Shown: positions 57,098 to 64,000 of the stretch, in pieces | Position numbering within the stretch: position 1 is the first letter of the stretch | How the letters are laid out: each line of letters starts with the position of its first letter | NCBI GenBank assembly: GCA_018894105.1 | Contig: CM032126.1 | Span: 4,491,001 to 4,555,000, forward strand | Direction: 5' to 3' | DNA length: 64,000 bases | Source of the DNA: Jacaranda mimosifolia | Taxonomy: Eukaryota > Streptophyta > Magnoliopsida > Lamiales > Bignoniaceae | Notes under the pieces: generated by a model | Told to the model about the DNA's origin: nothing | Seen by the model: only the letters and a program-made list of their open reading frames with translations | Databases searched by the model: none | Program-made: the position numbers and the translations under genes

Positions 57098-59354
57098 TGA
57101 AGCAAGAGTAGCATTAGGATTCATAAATCAAAACTTCATAAGCTTGAAAATAACTAAGCTACTCGAGCTACCAAGGATCTAATCATGCTATAGATCTAGA
57201 TTAGAATGAAGAATTACATCTTGCAGCTAAAAAATAGGGAGAATATCAACTATCTCTCACGAATCCAAAAACTGTCGGGAACTGGCAGAGCGAAAAGATG
57301 GCAACGTTTGCCTAGGCTATACTGCTCCAAAATTCATGAAATTGAATCTGGAACACCTCCACACATAAGGGAAGCTACTGTGAAAAATTGGAGCCAAAAA
57401 ACCTTCTGGATCGCTCCAGAAAAAATCTCCAATCGGAAGCTATTGCTGGTGGATCTCCAAAACCTAGCAAGTCAAGTGTCTTACCTCTATTGATACGATC
57501 CACACACTAAACAATCTTTCAATTTCCCCTCACTAGAAGCTGGAGTTAGAGAGGAGAAAATGAGGTAGAGGAAGCCAATTTTCAAGTTGGGAAGAAGAAG
57601 AAATGCAAAGCTTCAACTCATGATGCAATGCATGGAAAGAGCGATTTTGCAGGGAATGCAAGCATCTAATTCTCACACTTTTCAACAATGCTTAATTCAA
57701 ATTTTGCATGCACTCTATATCTATATATAGAGGGTGGAAGGTGTGATGCTAGTTGGCATCACACACACCTTCCTCAAGGTGACCGCCCAAGTGGCATGCC
57801 AAGTTGGCAAAATCCAAATTCAAATCTTACTTGAATTTCATGTGCATTTCAATTTCATTTGGAATCTAATTCCAAATTAATTAAGATGCTAATTTAAATG
57901 AACACTCCATCTAAAGTTTTCCTCCAAAAAGTTTCTTCTCATTAATTAAATTATATACTTTAATTTAATCAATTAATCTTTGATTTAACCCTTAAATCAA
58001 ACAAGCTTAACTCTTAAGCTTAAATTAGTCAACTTAACTCTTTAAATCAACTTGTCCAATTGATGGTCAACATGGTACCAAATAATTAACTCCTTAATTA
58101 TTGGTCTAATTTAACTCTTAATTTAGTTGATTAATTTAACACTTAAATTAATCAAACCAAAATTGACCGTAAAATTGGAACCTTGAAAATCAGTCACCTA
58201 AGGGTGAATTTTCCAACACTTAGAAAATTGCTCTACCAATTTTGGAAGCTATTTGGCTTTTGTGTGTGACCCAATAGGTTTTACCATTCATTGGACATGG
58301 GCTCGCAACTCTTTGTGACTTTTGAATATCTTATATTTATTTTAGTTTAAAACTCTTTTTAAACTAATCGACTCAATTCAATTAATCTCATTAATTGAAG
58401 AGTACCCAATCTTCATGGTCGATGTCCAACCTCAAGCTCATGGAGCCCAACTAATTGGCTGAAATGAATATTATGTAGAACCATCACAGCTCTACGCGTA
58501 CCATGCAAATTCGGTCCTTCCGTCTCCCATCTCCCGAAAGAGGCCTAGGGCAAGATATTTGCCGGCTCCCTAATAGCCTCAATACTATGTCTCTATTCTG
58601 AATTTTTGATTTCCTTTGTGTGACCTCACCTTCGGAAAACTCTTTTTCCAAATTGTCACACCACTTTATGCAAGGATTTCTTGGAATCGATCATTATAGA
58701 ATACATAGGACATGCAGTTGCCCTTTACAAAAGGTGAGGAGTCAGATTCCATCTTGGATCTCACAAACCTCCATGCCAAGTAGCTCATACCCAACCTCAA
58801 TCCGAAAGACCTGCTAAGTGGTCAAGGAAGAGTCAAAGCATGAGGACCGGACACAAGATTACTATGGATCATCAGGTTAGAGGACTAATAATACACTAGC
58901 GTAAGTAGGAGAATTGACCACTACTGACTTGCCACTACGGCTATCTAGTGGATTCTCCGAAGGGTCTTCAGTGCTTTGTTCTCTAACAAGCACCTACTAA
59001 CGTGCACCTGTATCTCATACAGATTGCTCATGGAATGGAGCAATATTCAACTCTTGGATTTATACATCATTAGTCAAGTCTATTTGGATCTTAAATGCCC
59101 TGTCTCATAAGATCCTATGAATTGAAAGATTTAAGATCACGACTGTATAAGACTTGTTCTATAATCACAACCCAATGAACTGACCAAGTCCCGTAGTCAT
59201 GTGTGATCTAAGAGCTTCATCCAAATGCAAGTGAAGTAATACAAAGCATAAGATGAAGGTGATCATATAGGAATATCATTCAATTAAGATTATTTTACAA
59301 GAAAATAGCTTTTACAAGGCCAATCTAATTGGCTTGCCGGACACTATTCCAACA
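57098..59354 (-). repeat. copia 5' LTR
   Basis: 2257 bp from TGTTGGAATAGTG (minus strand, at 59354) to ...TCTTGCTTCA (57098). It contains TATATATAG near 57717-57730, a possible promoter on the minus strand. It matches the 3' LTR along its whole length. Confidence 0.93.
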
Positions 59355-59359
59355 TTATA

Positions 59360-60735
59360 CTCATGTGGGCTAAGAGCAACATACAATTTAGGCTCGTGTG
59401 TCAAGAAGCAACATTCCTTATGGATAATATCACTTAAAAAACTTACCATTTATAGGGCCTTTGTGCAATCCATCTTTGTCAACTAACTTATAAGCACTAT
59501 TGGTTCAAACTTCTTTTACCACACATAAACCATCCCATTTTGACATGAATTTACTTCCCATTCACTGGGTGATGGTAATGGGCCTTCTTACTGCCTACAC
59601 CAAATATCCAACTTGAAAAGATTGCGGACGAACTTTCTTATTAAATTCCTTTGTCATACGTGCTTGATAACATTCAAGTTGTTGTTGCGCTTAAAGTCTT
59701 TTCTCATCCAATGCTTCCAATTCCTCAAGCCGAAGGCAAACATTGTCTTCAACAGTAAGTCTTTCTTGAATCACTATACGAAATGAGGGTGTTTGATTTT
59801 CAAGAGTGAGAACAGCTTCAACTCCATAAACCAGTGAATACGAAGTAGCTTGGGTAGCAGTCCGATAAGTTGTCTGATATGCCCAAAGAGCTTCCCCAAC
59901 TTTCTCATGTTAATCTCTTTTTGATTTTGATACAACCTTCTTCAACAAGTTGCATAAAGTTTTATTGAACGCCTCTGCTAGACCATTTGTAGCCGCATTG
60001 TACATTGAAGAGTTATATTGCTTGAATCCAAATTATACGCAAAGTTTGTCCATCAACTTATTTTAGAAAGGCTTTTCATTATCAGTATAAAGTAATGAGG
60101 CAATCCATACCTGAAAATCAAATTACAATGAATGAACTCAACAACAGTTTATTTCTTCACTTCCTTAAGGGGAATCGCCTATCCCTACTTGGAGAAATAG
60201 TCTGTAGTTGCCAATATGGACGCATGACCAACTGACGACTTAGGAGCTATAGGGCCTACAACATCAAGACCCCATGCATCAAACAACCTTGAAGCAACTA
60301 TGGGATGGAAAAGGTTCAGGAGGCTGATGTATAAAGTTAGCATGTATCTAATATACTTTAAACCTCTTCGCATAACTCATACAATCTTTAACCATAGTAG
60401 GCCAATAGTAGTCCATCCTTTTAATTTGAAAATGAAGCTTAGGACCAGACTGGTGAGCTCCGCAACTCTAGAATGTGCCTCAGCCATAGCTTTAGTTGCT
60501 TCTTCACCACTTAAATAGCATTGATAAGTACCTTCATAAGATCAATGATATAAAACATCTTTGTATAAACTGAAGAGAGATGACCGCCGACATACCTCCA
60601 TCCTACGATGAGGGTTTTGTGGCAATTTCCCATGCTTTATAAAGTCAATCACTGACGTCTTCCAATCTTTATCTTCACCAAATGAGATTGGTATAGCATC
60701 AAGCTCAACGGTGAAGGCACAATCCATCTATTGCA
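59360..60735 (-). pseudogene. integrase relic of gypsy element D
   Basis: From right to left on the minus strand: the zinc-binding region at about 60730-60400 (KHGKLPQNPHRRMEVCRRSS at its start); the core with RLFDAWGLDVVGPIAPKSSV (first Asp) and ASILATTDYFSK at 60300-60185; FRYGLPHY at about 60090; a catalytic region missing the second Asp motif (IMKSLF where SDNG is expected); YNAATNGLAEAFNKTLCNLL with the Glu at about 59940-60000; and the C-terminal domain (YGVEAVLTLE, YQARMTKEFNKKVRPQSFQV) down to about 59400. The gene is interrupted by stops. It differs in type from integrases B and C, so D is a separate Tat-type lineage. Confidence 0.85.
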
Positions 60736-61400
60736 CACCAGGATATTTGTCGTTTCTCCTTTGAAAAGGGCAAAAGTAGTAGCCAAGTTAGTCAATACAT
60801 CTGCCATCCTATTTTCCTTCCTCAGGATATGAATTAAAACAACTCTTTCAAACATCTTTGATAGATAAAAGGCTAGTTGAAAGTAAAGAATCAAATCTTC
60901 CTTTTTAACTTCATAAACATTTAAAGGCTTATTAATAACCAGCTTTGAATCACCATGACCTCAACTTCTAAAATTTCCAATTCAAGTGCCATTTGAAGCC
61001 CAATAATCAAAACATAATATTCTGCAACATTATTAGAACACAATTAATTTAACACTACAGAATATGTCAAAACTTGTCTTTCTGGTGAAACATAGATGAT
61101 CCCTACCCTCGCTCTATCAAATCGAGCTGCTCCATTAAATAACATTGTCTATGCTGGCAAGATCTCAGCGAAGAGAGCATCCTCATCAAGTAACTCATCA
61201 GATACTTCCCAGTCTGCAGGAATGGGATGATATGCTAAGATATTTGTAAGAGCTTGTCCTTTAACTGCTTTTTGAGATACATATGTGATCTCATACTGAT
61301 TGAATACAATAGACCACTTAGCCAATCTTCTTGAAAGCATTGGTCTTGACATAAAAACTTGACTGGATCAACACGTGAGATAAGTTGAATAGAATATGCC
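60736..61400 (-). pseudogene. RNase H relic of gypsy element D
   Basis: On the minus strand the connection (RLAKWSIVFNQYEITYVSQK, about 61270-61330, then YHPIPADWEVSDELLDED) leads into MLFNGAARFDRARVGIIYVS at about 61090-61150. The family has a catalytic Asp where this copy has Asn (FNGAA for FDGAA). SNNVAEYYVLIIGLQMALEL with the Glu follows at about 60990-61050, and later LRKENRMADVLTNLATTF with the last Asp at about 60770-60830. Confidence 0.82.
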
Positions 61401-62640
61401 TCAAAAAAATGCTTCAACTTTCTAATTACATAAAATAAGGCAAGAGAAATCTTTTCAACATGGGATTATTTCAACTCATTCTTAGTTAAGACTCTACTAA
61501 GATAATATAAAGCTTTCTCCTTTCCTTCTTCATTTTCCTGAGCTAGAGAGCACCAATCAATCATTCTTGTGTTGCAATGTACAATATCAATGATTTTCCA
61601 GGTATAAGAGCTCCCCAAACTGGTGGATTCAGGAGGTATATTTTTTATGCTCTCAAAAGCATTTTCACACCCTTTATCCCATACGAAAAGAACATCTTTC
61701 TTTATCAAGTGATTAAATGGTTGGTAATCTCCTGCTAGATTTGATATGAACCTTCTTATGGATGCAAGATTACCTTGTAAACTACGCAATTCGTTAAGAT
61801 TTCTTGGTAGTGGCATCTTCTGGACAACATCAATTTTAGTAGGATCAACTTCAATTCCACGATGGCGAACTATTAAGCCAAGGAACTTGTCAAACATGAC
61901 AACAAAAGCACACTTGAACGGGTTCATCTTCAAGTTGTATTTCTTCAGTCGATCAAATACCAAGTGGAGATCTTCCAAATGATTCTCTCTTTTATTAGTC
62001 TTTGCCACTAGATCATCAACGCAGCACTATACCCTTGTATATAGCATATCATCAAAAATATTCTACATAGTTCGTTGATAAGTTGCACCTACATTTTTCA
62101 ACCCAAAAGGCATCACCTTATAGCAGTAAATACCTTTTAGTATGCGAAAAGCCGTACACTCCTCATCTTGTGGTGACATTCTAATTTGATTGTACCTGAA
62201 GTATCCATCCATGAAAGATAAAACTCATGTCCAGTGGTTGCATCAACCATAAGCTCAATAATAGATAGTGGAAAATCATCCATTAGACATACCTTATTCA
62301 GATCTTGAAAATCAACGCAAATGCGTATTTGACCATTCTTTTTCTTGACTGGCACAATGTTGGAGATCCAAGTCAGATATTTAACTTCTCTGATAAATCC
62401 TGCATCAATTAGGTTGTTGACTTTAGCTTCAATTAGAGGGACGAGCTCCGGGCGAAGCACTTGCTGCGACTGCTTTACTGGACGAGCCCTATGTTTTATG
62501 CCAAGGTGATGAACTGCAACTTCTGGATCTAATTCTGGCATTTCTTTATATGTCCAAGCAAAGACATCCTTGTACTCACTCAAGATTTTGAAATATTGTT
62601 CCTCTTTTTTAGGATTTAGAAGTTTGCTAACAAATATGGG
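61401..62640 (-). pseudogene. reverse transcriptase relic of gypsy element D
   Basis: Minus-strand order: YKDVFAWTYKEMPELDPEVA, KHRARPVKQSQQVLRPELVP, EAKVNNLIDAGFIREVKYLT, ISNIVPVKKKNGQIRICVDF, QDLNKVCLMDDFPLSIIELM (62600-62250), then after a frameshift KVMPFGLKNVGATYQRTM (about 62070-62130). The catalytic strand reads stop-C-CVDDLVAK near 62010, where VECYVDDLV is usual. Next come EDLHLVFDRLKKYNLKMNPF, FLGLIVRHRGIEVDPTKID and NELRSLQGNLASIRRFISNL (61980-61730). It is the best preserved reverse transcriptase in the window, with long open pieces of 254 and 180 residues, but it is dead. Confidence 0.88.
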
Positions 62641-64000
62641 ATGGTGCACTTCTATCGCGCCAAGATTCAACTCCTTGAGTTCATCAATAGTTGCATGTCT
62701 ACCATCTTCAAGTTGTGGACGAGCTTTTAGGACTTTATCTTCAGGAATTACTGAATCAGGCTCTTTATCAACAGTGATATGGTTACATATGTGTAACTTA
62801 TCATTTTCTTCATCATATGGTTGTTCAATCTCAACAACTATTATTCTCTGAAATGTAATGCTCCATTTGCTTTTGAAACTAGGACAGACACTATTATCCA
62901 TGTTGGGTAGTTTATAGCTTATATAAAATCACTTGCTACCAATCTATTGAATTCTTCAAGACAGATCATGTGATGTAGGATTTAGCTCTCCTTTAACACT
63001 TGTGTAATTAGAGCTAATAGTGATTTCCACTTCATCTTCATATGCACCATTCTCTCTGCATGAATGTTTTATGATGTGCTGCTTTATTTTCACAGGCTTG
63101 TCCATATTGATAACTAGGATTGTTGATTTGGCTCCATTTGATTAAGATAAGTAAAGAGTCTGGCCCTTATTTTTTTAACTCCAACATATCTATCTTATCG
63201 TCAACACTCATTTTTCTTGCTTTTGTTGCATCATTATTTTTGAGTCAATTGAACACAGAACCTCATGGACTTATATTAAGCTTGCTTTGATTTTTAGCAC
63301 CAAGTCTTTTAAAGATAGAAAGACGAGTAATCGCAGCACTAAGAAGATCAAATATAGAAACTTGATGATTATTCTATTTTTGCTCTTCTTGCTTAACATG
63401 ATCTTTCACAAAAATATTTTGGACATTAGCACACTTATCCTTCTTCATCACATATATCCTGATCAGTTCTGCGACTTTAAATCCCAAGCTACCACTTGAC
63501 TATTCAACATAAAATCCTTATCTCTTTAGTTTAGTTTTGTTATGCTTCACTGAGTCCATGAACTTTTTCTCCAGTTAACTCAGGTTTAAACTCACTTAGA
63601 TTGGGTGGATTAGCAAAGTCATAGCCAAAATTTCCAAACAACTTATATGCCTTATCAAATGTCCCCTTGAATTCTTTCTAAGAAACTGCTACAATAGATG
63701 ATCTATTATGGGTTGATGAGCTTATGCCAACAATAGACATGGTCAACTCTTTCCTAAAAGTTTGACAGTTGTTCGATTCTACCATACTCCAAGTGGAATT
63801 TGCCTTTTCTCTTGACATGACTATGGTGTATATCGAAAGATTGGTAAGTTGGACTCATCACCAGATTCACATTTTTTGTTTGTTGACACCTCAGTAATTG
63901 TCAATTTACTCAAATTTTCAGAACAATCTTATCTCCCTTCAATAAAGTGGTTGCCTGGAGCTTTTGTAGTTTGCACTTCACTTATTCAGTCAGGATCCAA
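62641..64000 (-). pseudogene. protease-RT linker of gypsy element D, running off the window
   Basis: The minus strand has a polar region (EDGRHATIDELKELNLGAIE, about 62645-62705) and, further up, FDKAYKLFGNFGYDFANPPN followed by ELTGEKVHGLSEA (about 63545-63690). These words are typical of the stretch between protease and reverse transcriptase in Tat-type elements. Stops are frequent between 62910 and 64000. Gag and the 5' LTR of D must lie beyond 64000. Confidence 0.65.

Larger units (their letters stand above)
49280..59354 (-). mobile_element. complete Ty1/copia element, inactivated
   Basis: A minus-strand LTR retrotransposon of 10,075 bp with LTRs at 49280-51532 and 57098-59354 and identical target duplications TTATA at 49275-49279 and 59355-59359. 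Order on the minus strand: LTR, primer-binding site, long leader, gag, pre-integrase/integrase, reverse transcriptase, RNase H, polypurine tract, LTR. This gag-integrase-RT order defines Ty1/copia. All genes are broken. It is inserted in gypsy element D. Confidence 0.95.

Noticed and set aside
56388..57493. Frames of 88 and 95 residues
   Set aside because: They lie in the copia leader and LTR, have no motif and are not kept in the other LTR.

Overview
The window is nuclear DNA of a flowering plant, probably a eudicot. It is strongly AT-rich and full of (TA)n and (AC)n microsatellites. It carries one spliced plant NAC transcription factor gene, and most of the remaining recognisable sequence is decayed transposable elements. 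I cannot name the species. Only one gene looks intact: a NAC090-like factor at 30170-31905 on the + strand (three exons, 270 residues). A second host gene, the mitochondrial fission factor ELM1, is present only as an unprocessed pseudogene with its introns (35691-38609).

Layout. 1-6093: AT-rich DNA with a decayed CACTA end, one copy of a duplicated segment (1738-3366) interrupted by a 799-bp long-TIR foldback element (1812-2610), and an internally deleted hAT transposase relic (4355-4920). 6094-14801: two truncated Ty3/gypsy elements of Tat type, A on + and B on -, joined head to head near 8160. 14922-17975: a non-autonomous CACTA element with a perfect 3-bp target duplication and a solo gypsy LTR inside it. 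A small CACTA-like element follows at once (17979-18438). 18439-29999: gene-free AT-rich DNA with MITEs (two Tourist/Harbinger-type elements with TTA and TAA duplications), a plastid-derived insert carrying the 5' exon of trnI-GAU, and a perfect G-quadruplex motif. 30000-38609: the NAC gene, a gene-free stretch and the ELM1 pseudogene. 38875-40504: a CACTA 3' end and the second copy of the duplicated segment, which preserves the empty site of the foldback element.

40505-64000: two more minus-strand Tat-type gypsy elements, C and D. In each, an extra gene lies on the opposite (+) strand between the integrase and the 3' end. In C it resembles the Transposase_28 (putative gypsy type transposon) family and has its own TATA box. 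In D it resembles the plant mobile domain (PMD) family. A complete but inactivated 10-kb Ty1/copia element (49280-59354, TSD TTATA, LTRs about 2.25 kb) is inserted in D. D runs past the right edge of the window.

How things work together: the NAC gene is the only likely functional protein gene. All gag-pol frames are broken by stops and frameshifts, and several catalytic residues are replaced. The most interesting material is the pair of different antisense genes in related elements, the internal tandem-repeat arrays beside them, and the duplicated segment that dates and proves individual insertions.
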